A stretch of 23,419 nt of DNA from SW-9-67-25 sp964471665 (GTDB lineage Archaea > Halobacteriota > Halobacteria > Halobacteriales > Haloarculaceae): positions 1 through 23,419 of the forward strand of contig CAYYHG010000025.1 in NCBI GenBank assembly GCA_964471665.1, in the 5' to 3' direction. The first letter of the stretch is position 1, and each line of letters starts with the position of its first letter. The notes beneath the pieces are model-generated. The model was not told the DNA's origin, did no database searches, and worked only from the letters and a program-made list of their open reading frames with translations. Of this stretch, positions 1 through 6,795 are shown in pieces. The translations under genes and the position numbers were made by a program.

Positions 1-36
1 GCCGTGAACGGCGGGATTCTCTCGCTGAAGAAGATA

Positions 37-65
37 GCTCACGGGCTTATGGCCGGCAGTATCAG
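37..65 (+). repeat. Lone right arm of the inner palindromic element
   Basis: This stretch matches 6709-6737, the right part of the 77-bp inner palindrome plus the following TCAG, at 26 of 29 positions by eye. No matching left arm is visible before it, so it is a truncated copy or one whose partner lies left of the window. It sits immediately before the run of hairpins at 82-235, which may link the palindrome family to that TnpB-like element. Confidence 0.6.
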
Positions 66-81
66 GTGGCTTCAGGGTGGG

Positions 82-235
82 GAGTCGGAGGGACTCACTC
101 AACGACCCCTGACTCCGGGGCTGGCTGACGGACAGCCCGTCTCACCGACCACTTCTGGGCCTGTGAGACTACTCACTGAGACGATTCGGAGTCAAATCAA
201 GCGTCCGCGCTTCCTCCACACGGCTGAAAGCCGTG
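82..235 (+). ncRNA. Chain of hairpins, probable omega-RNA/right end of an IS200/IS605 (TnpB-type) element
   Basis: Five short stems follow one another: GAGTC/GACTC (82-86/92-96), CCCC/GGGG (106-109/117-120), GGCTG/CAGCC (123-127/133-137), GTCTCAC/GTGAGAC (139-145/163-169) and CACGGCT/AGCCGTG (219-225/229-235, loop GAA). The last hairpin, preceded by a CCTCC-like tract and followed by GGGATT, resembles the conserved 3' end of haloarchaeal TnpB-type insertion elements as I remember them. In those elements the right end is transcribed as the guide (omega) RNA and overlaps or follows the tnpB 3' end. The tnpB gene itself would lie left of the window, since nothing here encodes it. The class assignment is inference; the stems are read directly. 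A decayed remnant is equally possible. Confidence 0.45.
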
Positions 236-239
236 GGAT

Positions 240-458
240 TTCGCGCTGCTACCGCTTGAATCCGTCTCCCAGACCAACCGATGGACTGTTCGGTGATAGT
301 ATCAATAAAAGAGAACTATGAGTAAGCTTCTATCGTCACAGTGTCCTATAGATTTAAATATAAATAAATACTGTAAAATTTGCGTCATACGCTATCGGTT
401 TCCTGTTATAAACCATATGTTGCTATGTCGATTTGCAGGGCAAGCGCTGCGAATGTCG
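240..458. other. Low-GC stretch without a recognisable gene
   Basis: Open frames cross this stretch, but their composition (Ser/Thr/Cys/Arg-rich, few acidic residues) is unlike haloarchaeal proteins. The base composition is clearly AT-richer than the rest of the window. If 82-235 is an omega-RNA, the guide segment would be the first bases here. Confidence 0.4.
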
Positions 459-668
459 TCAAAAAAGCTCACGGCTGTCACCGAAACCAGGCCGTCTACA
501 CGATGTGAAGCCAATCGCGTTTCCGATGACCTCAGCCTCGCCAAGCAGTGCACTACCAGTCATGTAACACAAACAGGAGACAACGCCAACACTACCAGCA
601 TACCTGACAGGCGACAAATTTCGCGCCCACCCGTCGTAACGACTGTACAGTTGTTTAACCTTGCTCAT
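459..668 (-). CDS. Small hydrophobic protein, possibly with a decayed C-terminus
   Basis: A 69-residue frame reads outward from ATG at 668. The N-terminus (MSKVKQLYSRYDGWARNLSPVRYAG) is polar and is followed by a hydrophobic stretch at about residues 24-43. This looks like the first half of a small haloarchaeal membrane protein. The last 15 residues (from about TSCRRPGF) lose that character, and another frame over the same bases reads more smoothly, so a frameshift near 515-500 is plausible. Codon use is less GC-biased than in the genes further right, fitting the low-GC setting. No function is recognised. The alternative is a spurious frame, since a long opposite-strand frame also covers it. 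Confidence 0.4.
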   Translation of the reverse strand: MSKVKQLYSRYDGWARNLSPVRYAGSVGVVSCLCYMTGSALLGEAEVIGNAIGFTSCRRPGFGDSRELF

Positions 669-1145
669 ATTAATTCAAGAAGATCAACACATACGCTGAT
701 GATTGTATCCAATTTGTCTGTTTCTTCACTGTCCTCACTCTCGACATCCGTTTTCTGTTCCATATTAGGACCCATGTTCTCAGTGTCAATGACCAATCGT
801 ACAGATACGCCAACCACGTATCATACTAATTGCTGTGTCTCACAGACCGAAACTGTGTACGAGTGTTTAATACTGTTCCCTCAAAATAAAATGTATGAGT
901 GTCATAGATGCAATCTACTATCTTTACACTTGCAGCCATCACTGGCTTCTCTCTCACCCGGTGGCCGAGAAACAAAAAGAAAATCTCGGCGTGACGCGGT
1001 AAGTCAATCCACTCTGTCAATCGATCGGACTGTAGCCGTATCCGGTACAGGAACGGTTCCACGTCACTTTCCCAGACACGGAATTCGATATTTGTGACAG
1101 AGACGCTCCCTGTGAACTTATACACACAGGAACGGAAGTGTGTGT
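669..1145. other. Low-GC gene-poor interval with a possible reverse-strand remnant
   Basis: No convincing intact gene is visible. A reverse frame ending at 826 contains a stretch (about 1105-900) with protein-like composition, rich in acidic and aromatic residues (IEFRVWESDVEPFLYRIRL). Its only start codons lie inside the forward gene at 1146, so it could be a broken gene. A hairpin GCCGAGA/TCTCGGC (963-969/983-989) with a purine-rich loop lies in the same place. Nothing else is recognised. Confidence 0.25.
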
Positions 1146-1418
1146 ATGCCCTCCAGAAAGACCATCGGCGCGGCACCACTAACAACCGGCCTCGTCCTCG
1201 CGTCCCAATCGGCACACGCAATCGTTCAGAGTGGGCTCTCGCTTTGGTCGGTTCCCGGGTTTATTGGCGGCTGTGCTGCCACCTTCGTTGGCCTCGGTAC
1301 AGTACTCGAATGGGACACGTCGAATCAGACATCCTCCGAAACCAGTCCGACCAGTCTAGCAGTTCTCGGAGTGGCGATCGCCGCGGCCGTTGCTGGAGCA
1401 ACAATTGCTGTGATGTAG
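1146..1418 (+). CDS. Small membrane protein, two predicted helices
   Basis: This 90-residue protein starts at the ATG at 1146; a GTG six bases earlier is an alternative. Hydrophobic stretches at about residues 8-24, 35-52 and 72-90 suggest two or three membrane segments. The segment ending SAHA near residue 26 could also be read as a signal peptide. A short polar loop rich in Ser and Thr (ETSPTS) precedes the last helix. It stands alone, 100 bases before the thioredoxin-like gene. The gene is less GC-rich than its right-hand neighbours. I do not recognise the family. Confidence 0.5.
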   Translation: MPSRKTIGAAPLTTGLVLASQSAHAIVQSGLSLWSVPGFIGGCAATFVGLGTVLEWDTSNQTSSETSPTSLAVLGVAIAAAVAGATIAVM

Positions 1419-1520
1419 CTCCGGTAGCTCTCTCAAAACTCGTTTTTGTGAAGTCGTCTCGATTCCCAGGGGCTTGCCGACGACAGAACAGGTAAGAGGC
1501 GTCCGTCCACAGTGAGAGGT

Positions 1521-2108
1521 ATGGTCGCACTCGATTCGAAAGACGTTCTCGAGCGTGGCGACGAGGCACCGGACTTCGAGTTGCCGGGAACCGACGACCA
1601 GACGCACACACTCGCCGACTTCGCGGACAACGAGGCGTTGCTCGTCGTTTTCACCTGCAACCACTGTCCCTACGCGAAAGCGAAGTTCGACGAACTGAAC
1701 GACCTCGCCGCGACGTACGACGACGTCGCAGTCGTGGGTATCAACCCCAACGACGAGGAGGAGTATCCAGATGACTCATTCGAGAAGATGCAAGAGTACG
1801 TCGCGGACGGCCGCGTCCAGTACGACGCGTACCTGCGCGACGAGAGCCAGGATGTCGCGGCCACCTACGGGGCCGTCTGTACGCCCGATCCGTTCCTCTT
1901 CGAGCGCGACGAGGACTCCTTCCGGTTGGCCTACCACGGGCGTCTGGACGACGCCACCAATCCCGACGACGAACCGACCGAGCGGGAGATGAAAGACATC
2001 ATCGACCGACTCCTGGCCGGCGAGGAGATTGACGACGAACAACGTCCGTCCCGTGGCTGTTCGGTGAAGTGGCGGCCAGGCAACGAACCCGACTACTGGG
2101 ACCGATAA
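1521..2108 (+). CDS. Thioredoxin-fold (AhpC/TSA-like) redox protein
   Basis: The protein has 195 residues and is probably cytoplasmic, with no signal peptide. The N-terminal APDFELPGTDDQTHTL is the typical opening of AhpC/TSA and TlpA-like proteins. It is followed by the active-site motif FTCNHCPYAK (Cys46, Cys49), and the motif CTPDPFLF near residue 115 matches the cis-proline region of this subgroup. A third conserved-looking cysteine lies in the C-terminal RPSRGCSVKWRPG. The CNHC motif and that tail mark a distinct subfamily annotated as thioredoxin-family proteins; the substrate is unknown. I chose ATG 1521 rather than GTG 1512 because the three extra residues have no family support. The next gene begins 36 bases later in the same direction. 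Confidence 0.85.
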   Translation: MVALDSKDVLERGDEAPDFELPGTDDQTHTLADFADNEALLVVFTCNHCPYAKAKFDELNDLAATYDDVAVVGINPNDEEEYPDDSFEKMQEYVADGRVQYDAYLRDESQDVAATYGAVCTPDPFLFERDEDSFRLAYHGRLDDATNPDDEPTEREMKDIIDRLLAGEEIDDEQRPSRGCSVKWRPGNEPDYWDR

Positions 2109-2144
2109 CACGACTGTTTTTACACCCGCCCGGGAAAGTCGGTC

Positions 2145-2960
2145 ATGGATCTGCAGGCACGGTTCGGGAACCGATCGCCGCTGGTGGGGATGGTGCACCT
2201 GCCGCCGCTGCCGGGCGCGCCCCGGTTCGATGGGAACCGAGAGGCCCTCCGCGAACGGGCGCGAGCCGACGCCTCGACGCTCTTCGACGGTGGAATGGAC
2301 GCCGTGCTCGTCGAGAACTTCGGGGACGCGCCCTTCTATCCGGAGGCTGTCCCGACCCACGTCGTTGCGGAGCTGACTGCAGTTGCGCAGGAAATCAGTA
2401 CGCAGGTCGACTGTCCGCTGGGCGTCAACGTTCTCCGGAACGACGCCCGGGCCGCGCTCTCGGTTGCAGCCGCGGCGGGAGGATCGTTCGTCCGCGTGAA
2501 CGTCCACACGGGCGCGCGGGTCACCGATCAGGGGATCGTCGAGGGGCTCGCCCACGAGACCGTCCGGTTGCGCGAGACCATCGACACCGACGTGGCCATC
2601 CTCGCGGACGTTGCAGTCAAACACTCCGTGCCGGCCGCACAGCGTGACCTCGACGCTGTCGTCGCTGATCTGGTAGCGCGTGGTCTCGCGGACGGCCTCG
2701 TTGTCTCCGGTTCTGCGACGGGTGATCCTGCCGACAGAGACCACCTCACTGCGGTACTCGACGCGCGGGACGCCGTCGACGCTGACGTGCCGGTCTTGGT
2801 CGGGAGCGGGGTAACCGCGGACAACGTCGACACCTTGCTCGACCTGTCTGATGGTGCCATTGTCGGAACCGCCCTCAAACGCGACTCCGAGGTCACGAAC
2901 CCAGTCGAGGCCGACCGCGTGGCGTCGCTCGTGGCAGCTGTGCGCGAGAATCGGTCGTGA
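2145..2960 (+). CDS. BtpA/SgcQ family TIM-barrel protein
   Basis: This 271-residue protein begins with FGNRSPLVGMVHLPPLPGAPRF, the hallmark opening of the BtpA/SgcQ family. The family signatures VLVENFGDAPFYPE (about residues 53-66), GVNVLRNDARAAL (about 97-109) and the phosphate-binding-like end VLVGSGVTADNV...DGAIVGTALK (about 220-250) are all present. The pattern fits a (beta-alpha)8 barrel. BtpA was named for a role in photosystem I assembly in cyanobacteria. The archaeal members have no settled function and may act on sugar or nucleotide phosphates. Here it follows a redox protein in the same direction, which gives no clear hint. Length is normal for the family. Confidence 0.85.
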   Translation: MDLQARFGNRSPLVGMVHLPPLPGAPRFDGNREALRERARADASTLFDGGMDAVLVENFGDAPFYPEAVPTHVVAELTAVAQEISTQVDCPLGVNVLRNDARAALSVAAAAGGSFVRVNVHTGARVTDQGIVEGLAHETVRLRETIDTDVAILADVAVKHSVPAAQRDLDAVVADLVARGLADGLVVSGSATGDPADRDHLTAVLDARDAVDADVPVLVGSGVTADNVDTLLDLSDGAIVGTALKRDSEVTNPVEADRVASLVAAVRENRS

Positions 2961-3180
2961 TCAGTTGGAGACGATAGTAACGGTCGTAACTGTTTGCCGG
3001 GTCGATTGCTTGCCCTCGTACGGTCGATCCCGTGATGAATTACGACTGTCACTGGAGACATCCGACTGCAAAAACGGTTTTGTCACCGGACCGCCGTCGG
3101 ATAGTGTGGATTGAGAAACAATTGTACTGGATTCGAGAAAGAAAACAGTTCCGTAGGAAAGTTTGATTTTCTTTGCCTAA

Positions 3181-3192
3181 TTTTATTTTTTT
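3181..3192 (+). terminator. T-rich tract, possible terminator
   Basis: TTTTATTTTTTT follows another T-rich stretch at 3165-3175. Archaeal termination uses T tracts without needing a hairpin. It lies about 220 bases after the BtpA gene and just before the promoter of the next gene, so it could insulate that promoter. Confidence 0.35.
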
Positions 3193-3217
3193 GTCAGCTG
3201 TAACGGTGCCCGTCAGG

Positions 3218-3225
3218 TTTAAATA
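3218..3225 (+). promoter_or_regulatory. TATA box of the ribbon-helix-helix gene
   Basis: TTTAAATA is a strong archaeal TATA box, centred about 32 bases before the ATG at 3254. Transcription would start a few bases before the ATG, giving a nearly leaderless mRNA. Confidence 0.7.
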
Positions 3226-3253
3226 CCCCTCAGTCGAAGCCACCACTGTTGAG

Positions 3254-3469
3254 ATGCCAAAGGTAGAGATTACGATTCCGGAACATCTCGAAATGCAGAT
3301 CGCCCAGATGGTCGAGCAAGACGAGTTTCTCAACCGCGAGGAGGCGATCGTCGAACTTCTCTCGACCGGTATGAAAGCGTACAAAACCAGCGGGCCTATG
3401 GAGGACGAGGAGGAACCGGGATTCGAAGACGACGGCATGATGGGCCACGACGACGAATACGTCTTCTGA
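3254..3469 (+). CDS. Ribbon-helix-helix protein with acidic tail
   Basis: The protein has 71 residues. The start MPKVEITIPEHLEMQIAQMVEQ forms a beta strand and first helix, and FLNREEAIVELLSTGMKAYK forms the second helix; together this is the CopG/MetJ-like ribbon-helix-helix fold. A dimeric DNA-binding role is therefore likely. From residue 48 the chain becomes a flexible acidic tail (EDEEEPGFEDDGMMGHDDEYVF). I chose ATG 3254 because it is placed correctly after the TATA box at 3218; the frame extends back to 3173 only through non-coding T-rich DNA. It is a single-gene unit facing the convergent SWIM gene, and no toxin partner is adjacent. The target is unknown. Confidence 0.8.
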   Translation: MPKVEITIPEHLEMQIAQMVEQDEFLNREEAIVELLSTGMKAYKTSGPMEDEEEPGFEDDGMMGHDDEYVF

Positions 3470-3517
3470 TCCACTGTCGTTTGGCACCGTTGGCCGTTCG
3501 CGCCAGGACCCTCCACA

Positions 3518-4204
3518 TCACTCCACGAGCGCGGCGTCGTCCACCCCTCGGAGCCGCGAACGCGGGAACGAATAGTGCCGAGGTTCGTCGACTGCGACCG
3601 CGTCGGTGAGATACGTGGCCTCGACGACGATGTCGTCGGGCGGGTAGCCGTCGTTGGTGGGATGATCGGCGACAGTGTCGCCGGTTTCGGGGATCGTCAC
3701 GTCGTCGGCACGGCGGTCGGTCACGCTGACGACGACGAGGCGGTCACCCGTCTCCCGGTCGAGGACCACGCCTCCGGCCTCGAGATGACAGTTCCCACAG
3801 AGCGCTGGAGGGTCGCTGTCATCGAGAACGAACGTCTCGGTGCCACAGGCGGCACACTCGGCCCGGCGCCGACCGGGTGGTGGAACCCGACGGGTCGTGA
3901 TCTCGATTGCGACGCGGCGCAGATGTTTGCACGTCTCGTTGCGGATGGTGGCGTCCGGGCAAGTACAGGATCCGGCCAGCGGGTCGACGACGTACGTCGC
4001 GCCACTCTGGCTGTCGACGGCGTAGGCACCGTCACCGAGCGGACGGACGGCCATACGCTCGGCCCAGGCGCGCGCTGCGCGGTCGGGCATCGACCGCAGG
4101 TCCGGCGCGAGGGCTATCCGTTCGGTGGATCCAGACCTGTTACCGGCGGTTCGGTGGTTGTTGGCGGGCGTGTTGATCGCGGGCGGGTGATCGCTGTCGG
4201 TCAT
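3518..4204 (-). CDS. SWIM zinc-finger protein with a second CxxC pair
   Basis: Read from ATG 4204 the protein has 228 residues. Residues 80-94 give the SWIM signature CxC...CxH (Cys80, Cys82, Cys92, His94). Just before it is the typical short strand AYAVDSQSGATYVVD. A zinc-ribbon-like pair follows, CAAC at 117-120 and CGNC at 136-139. The C-terminal third (VVVEATYLTDAVAVDEPRHYSFPRSRL) is strand-rich. SWIM modules bind DNA or protein and occur in haloarchaea both fused to helicases and as stand-alone proteins like this one. The role is unknown. The frame runs back to 4414, but that part lacks haloarchaeal composition, and MTDSD is a natural start. It converges with the ribbon-helix-helix gene. 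Confidence 0.75.
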   Translation of the reverse strand: MTDSDHPPAINTPANNHRTAGNRSGSTERIALAPDLRSMPDRAARAWAERMAVRPLGDGAYAVDSQSGATYVVDPLAGSCTCPDATIRNETCKHLRRVAIEITTRRVPPPGRRRAECAACGTETFVLDDSDPPALCGNCHLEAGGVVLDRETGDRLVVVSVTDRRADDVTIPETGDTVADHPTNDGYPPDDIVVEATYLTDAVAVDEPRHYSFPRSRLRGVDDAALVE

Positions 4205-4349
4205 GGGTCTCGGACGCTGGTGTGTCTCCGGGCGCGTCCACGCCCAGAGTAGGTGCTGGACCGGTATAGGGCGTTCGGTCGGGTCGCCTTCGGTGACTCC
4301 GGCGCGGGCCTTCGAAGCGTTTTTGACCGTGCCTGCGGAAGCCGCGGGC

Positions 4350-4862
4350 ATGGAAATCGACGCGGAGATGGCCAGGCAGATCGCCCTCTCGGCGGGGGCG
4401 GTCGTGCTGTTCATCGCTGCTGCTGTGGCTGTCAGTTCCGCTTACGGGACCCACGACACCGTCAACACCTCCGTCCAGGGATCGATCGAGGGGAGCCTCT
4501 CCGGGGACGCCGTTTCGGACGGAACGGTCGACGGGTCCTTCCAGGGGACCATCGACAACGGTGTTCGCGAGGAGGTCAACGGTACCATCTCCGGATCGAT
4601 CGGCGACTCCGGCCGACTGACGGGCACGCTCGACGGCAGGACGGCCGGGACCGTCGACGGAACCGTCACTGGCGAGGTGAACGCGAGCTACGACAGTTCG
4701 ACCGGACAGCTCTCGGGGGAGTTCGACGGGACAGTCAACGGGACTGACGCCGGAACCGTCATCGCACCGACCGGCGGCGTCGCACTCGTCGGTGTCCTCG
4801 CTGTCTTTATTCTGCTCATGGCGCTGGCCGGTGTCTGGCTCAACAGTCAGGACTTCGACTGA
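4350..4862 (+). CDS. Membrane-anchored protein with Gly/Thr/Asp repeat domain
   Basis: The protein has 170 residues. A helix at about 11-31 is followed by about 105 residues of short alternating repeats of the form GTVDGS/GSIEG/GTLDG, then a second helix at about 143-163 and a short cytoplasmic tail (NSQDFD). The repeats alternate hydrophobic and small polar residues, with Gly-Thr turns, which suggests a stacked beta-sheet or solenoid domain outside the cell. It also contains several N-glycosylation-type Asn-X-Ser/Thr sites. No enzymatic motif is seen. ATG 4350 gives a clean start just before the first helix. Its 3' end overlaps the 3' end of priL by 16 bases, tail to tail. Function unknown. 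Confidence 0.75.
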   Translation: MEIDAEMARQIALSAGAVVLFIAAAVAVSSAYGTHDTVNTSVQGSIEGSLSGDAVSDGTVDGSFQGTIDNGVREEVNGTISGSIGDSGRLTGTLDGRTAGTVDGTVTGEVNASYDSSTGQLSGEFDGTVNGTDAGTVIAPTGGVALVGVLAVFILLMALAGVWLNSQDFD

Positions 4863-5911
4863 GGCTCCCGCCAGTCGACGACCTGGTCCTCGTCGGCGTC
4901 GTCTAAGGACTGTTCGTAGTAGCCCATCGGATGGGAGATCTCCTCGCAGAGGTCGTCCATGTTCACGCAGTCGCCGTACGATTGCATGGTCGCACAGGAG
5001 GGTGGGGAATACTGTGTCGGGCTGGTGGCCCCGCGGATGTGGTTGACCTGGTAGCGGGTCACCTCCTCGCCGAAACCCGGATTCACCTTGAACATCTCGA
5101 CGATGTCGTCGGTGCTCATGCCAATACTCGTCAGGAAGGCGGCGATCGCAAACCGTGAGTGGTGTTCGAGGTGTTCGCCCTTCTGGACCTGGTCGAGCAG
5201 GTGTTTCATACACGGCGGGAACAGGTCCGGGACCACCGTGTCGATGTCGCGGGTGAGTTCCAGTTCCGCCAGCAACTCCTCGACGTGGTCGACTTCCGGC
5301 TCGAGTTGTGCCGCGACCGGTTCGGGCACGGTCAGCGGCAGTCCCGCCTCGACGCGGTGGCGGACGGCCTGCCGGAGCAACACCAGCAGTTCCTCTTCGG
5401 CGAGGGGAACCTCGCCGTCCTGCAGGTCGCGGTTGACCAGACGCCACTCCTCGCCCCACTGGTCGGCAGCGTGCTGGAGGTACGCGCCCACGGCCACGCG
5501 GTAGCCGTCGGGCGTCTCTCGCACCTCGCTGGCGAGGTCGAACTCCGCGAGCAGATCGACCAGCAAGAGCGGGTCGGCTCCCGTGCTCTGGAGTTGCGTC
5601 GAGACCGCAAGTTCCTCGCTGAACCGGTCGTGGGCGGTTGCCGCCTCGGCCCGTGCGTACTTGTAGTGGAGAACGTGCTCGTCGACGACGGAGACCAGCA
5701 CGCGCGCGACCGGGTAGGAGAGCAACTCCACGCGCGTGCGCCGGTGGGGTTCGCCGACGTCACCCTCCTGGAGTGCCCCCTCGACGCGGCCCAGCGCGCG
5801 GTCGACGACCGCCGGTTCGTCGGTGACCACTGCCCCGAGGTCGACCCCTGCCTGCTGGACGGCTTCCCGGGCGACCGACAGGAATGGATAGCGCGCGTGG
5901 AGTGGCTGCAT
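4847..5911 (-). CDS. priL: DNA primase large subunit PriL
   Basis: This 354-residue protein is the large, non-catalytic subunit of the archaeal/eukaryotic-type primase, which helps PriS start RNA/DNA primers at the replication fork. The N-terminal domain opens with MQPLHARYPFLSVAREAV. The C-terminal iron-sulfur domain has the four expected cysteines: Cys234 in FPPCMKHLL, Cys306 in SPPSCATM, Cys315 in YGDCVNM and Cys322 in DLCEEISHP, with the helix YQVNHIRG before the second one. Length is normal for the family. It is the last gene of a reverse block with pcn, 39 bases after the upstream membrane-protein gene, so co-transcription is likely. PriS is not in the window. Confidence 0.95.
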   Translation of the reverse strand: MQPLHARYPFLSVAREAVQQAGVDLGAVVTDEPAVVDRALGRVEGALQEGDVGEPHRRTRVELLSYPVARVLVSVVDEHVLHYKYARAEAATAHDRFSEELAVSTQLQSTGADPLLLVDLLAEFDLASEVRETPDGYRVAVGAYLQHAADQWGEEWRLVNRDLQDGEVPLAEEELLVLLRQAVRHRVEAGLPLTVPEPVAAQLEPEVDHVEELLAELELTRDIDTVVPDLFPPCMKHLLDQVQKGEHLEHHSRFAIAAFLTSIGMSTDDIVEMFKVNPGFGEEVTRYQVNHIRGATSPTQYSPPSCATMQSYGDCVNMDDLCEEISHPMGYYEQSLDDADEDQVVDWREPQSKS

Positions 5912-5950
5912 CGCGCGTGGATTGCGTGCGGGACTGCAAAAACCCGGCGG

Positions 5951-6523
5951 TCACCGTTTCTCGTCGAGTTCCTCGATGACGCTGCCGGCGTCTCCGCCGT
6001 CGCTGACCATCTGCCGGTAGCGGTCCCGACTCATCTCTATCGTCCGGGTGCCACCGTCCCGGACCACTTCGAGTTCGACAGTTCCCTGCGGGTTGTTGCG
6101 GAGGCGGACCGTTGCGAGCGCGGTGAACACGAACCAGAGCGCGACGGCCCCGCCCAGCCCGTAGACCATGACCGCCTCGAAGGCGAGCGAATCGGCCGTG
6201 CGCGTCCACCGGGTCGGGTAGGCGTGCCAGAACAGCCAGACACCGACCACGGTCACCGCCGAACCGAGGACGGCTCCCACGCGATCCCGGAGGCTTGCTG
6301 GCAGGACGAAAACCACGGCGAGTAACATGGCAGGGACTCCCAGTCCCGCGAGAGTACCGGCGTGTGCCTTCGCGGCTGTCGTGTCACCCGCGATTGCGAC
6401 CAGCCCGATCGCAGCCAGGATCGCAAGTGCACCGACCACACCGAGAGCGAGGCCGCCCCGGACACGCCACGGATCCCGCTGGATCACCTGATTTCGGTCG
6501 TACGCCTCCTCCAGGCTTCCCAT
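5951..6523 (-). CDS. Four-helix membrane protein between pcn and priL (DUF7139-like)
   Basis: The protein has 190 residues. A conserved-looking N-terminus, MGSLEEAYDRNQVIQRDPWRVR, precedes four membrane helices at about 23-46, 55-76, 82-100 and 114-138. A cytoplasmic tail follows (GGTRTIEMSRDRYRQMVSDGG...VIEELDEKR). I think this is the haloarchaeal family named DUF7139, sometimes labelled permease; the name is from memory and no transport motif is visible. It lies 39 bases upstream of priL on the same strand. It is separated from pcn by about 270 bases filled by a palindromic repeat. Its own function is unknown; the position next to replication genes may be only positional. Confidence 0.75.
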   Translation of the reverse strand: MGSLEEAYDRNQVIQRDPWRVRGGLALGVVGALAILAAIGLVAIAGDTTAAKAHAGTLAGLGVPAMLLAVVFVLPASLRDRVGAVLGSAVTVVGVWLFWHAYPTRWTRTADSLAFEAVMVYGLGGAVALWFVFTALATVRLRNNPQGTVELEVVRDGGTRTIEMSRDRYRQMVSDGGDAGSVIEELDEKR

Positions 6524-6589
6524 GCGGGAGTATCAGTTCTCCGGATACAAAACGATACGTCAGACGAGCGCAAGACGTGCGGGTAATTC

Positions 6590-6640
6590 CGACCCCCCGT
6601 GGAGTCGAATATCTCCACGTAGTTATACCGGCCGACGTAA
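6590..6640. repeat. Diverged inverted copy of the inner palindrome's left half
   Basis: The reverse complement of this stretch aligns with 6660-6705: both read GTCGGC, then TATAACT, then CGTG and AGATATTCG, with small differences and a 3-base gap. It overlaps the left arm of the outer element (6624-6640), which suggests that the outer and inner arms derive from the same family of sequence. Confidence 0.5.
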
Positions 6641-6783
6641 CTTTTGAGACTTCTCATACTGTCGGCTATAACTTCGTGAAGATATTCGGCACCCGGGGTG
6701 CCGATACTGCTCACGCGCTTATAGCCGACAGTATCAGCCGGATGTCCCGGCTGAAAGTATCAGGGCTTACGTCGACCGGTATA
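6624..6783. repeat. Outer palindromic element, interrupted copy (160 bp)
   Basis: The ends are inverted repeats (TATACCGGCCGACGTAA at 6624-6640 and TTACGTCGACCGGTATA at 6767-6783, 16 of 17 pairing). The right part, 6751-6783, is identical over 33 bases to the reverse complement of 9718-9750, and the left part, 6624-6654, matches the reverse complement of 9768-9798 at 29 of 31. The two are therefore the same element in opposite orientation. This copy is longer because a second palindrome is inserted at 6657-6733. No open reading frame is carried. It ends 13 bases beyond the pcn stop codon. Confidence 0.85.
6657..6733. mobile_element. Inner palindromic element inserted in the outer one (MITE-like, 77 bp)
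   Basis: Perfect 15-base inverted ends (TACTGTCGGCTATAA at 6657-6671, TTATAGCCGACAGTA at 6719-6733) surround a central hairpin TCGGCACC/GGTGCCGA (6686-6693/6697-6704). Both sides are flanked by TCA (6654-6656 and 6734-6736), while the uninterrupted copy at 9718-9798 has a single TCA (read on its reverse strand) at the matching position. This fits insertion of a small non-autonomous element with a 3-base target duplication. It has no coding capacity. The transposase family is unknown. Confidence 0.7.
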
Positions 6784-6795
6784 TGACCGGCAGTA

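Noticed and set aside
318..1097. A 259-residue forward reading frame
   Set aside because: It is rich in Ser, Thr, Cys and Arg and poor in acidic residues, and it crosses the more plausible reverse gene at 459-668. It looks like a chance open frame in low-GC DNA.
3173..3253. A longer start for the ribbon-helix-helix protein (TTG 3173)
   Set aside because: The extra codons come from T-rich promoter DNA containing the TATA box.
4140..5459. A 439-residue reverse frame
   Set aside because: It is an Arg/Gly/Pro-rich shadow of the SWIM, repeat-domain and priL genes, as is usual in GC-rich halophile DNA.
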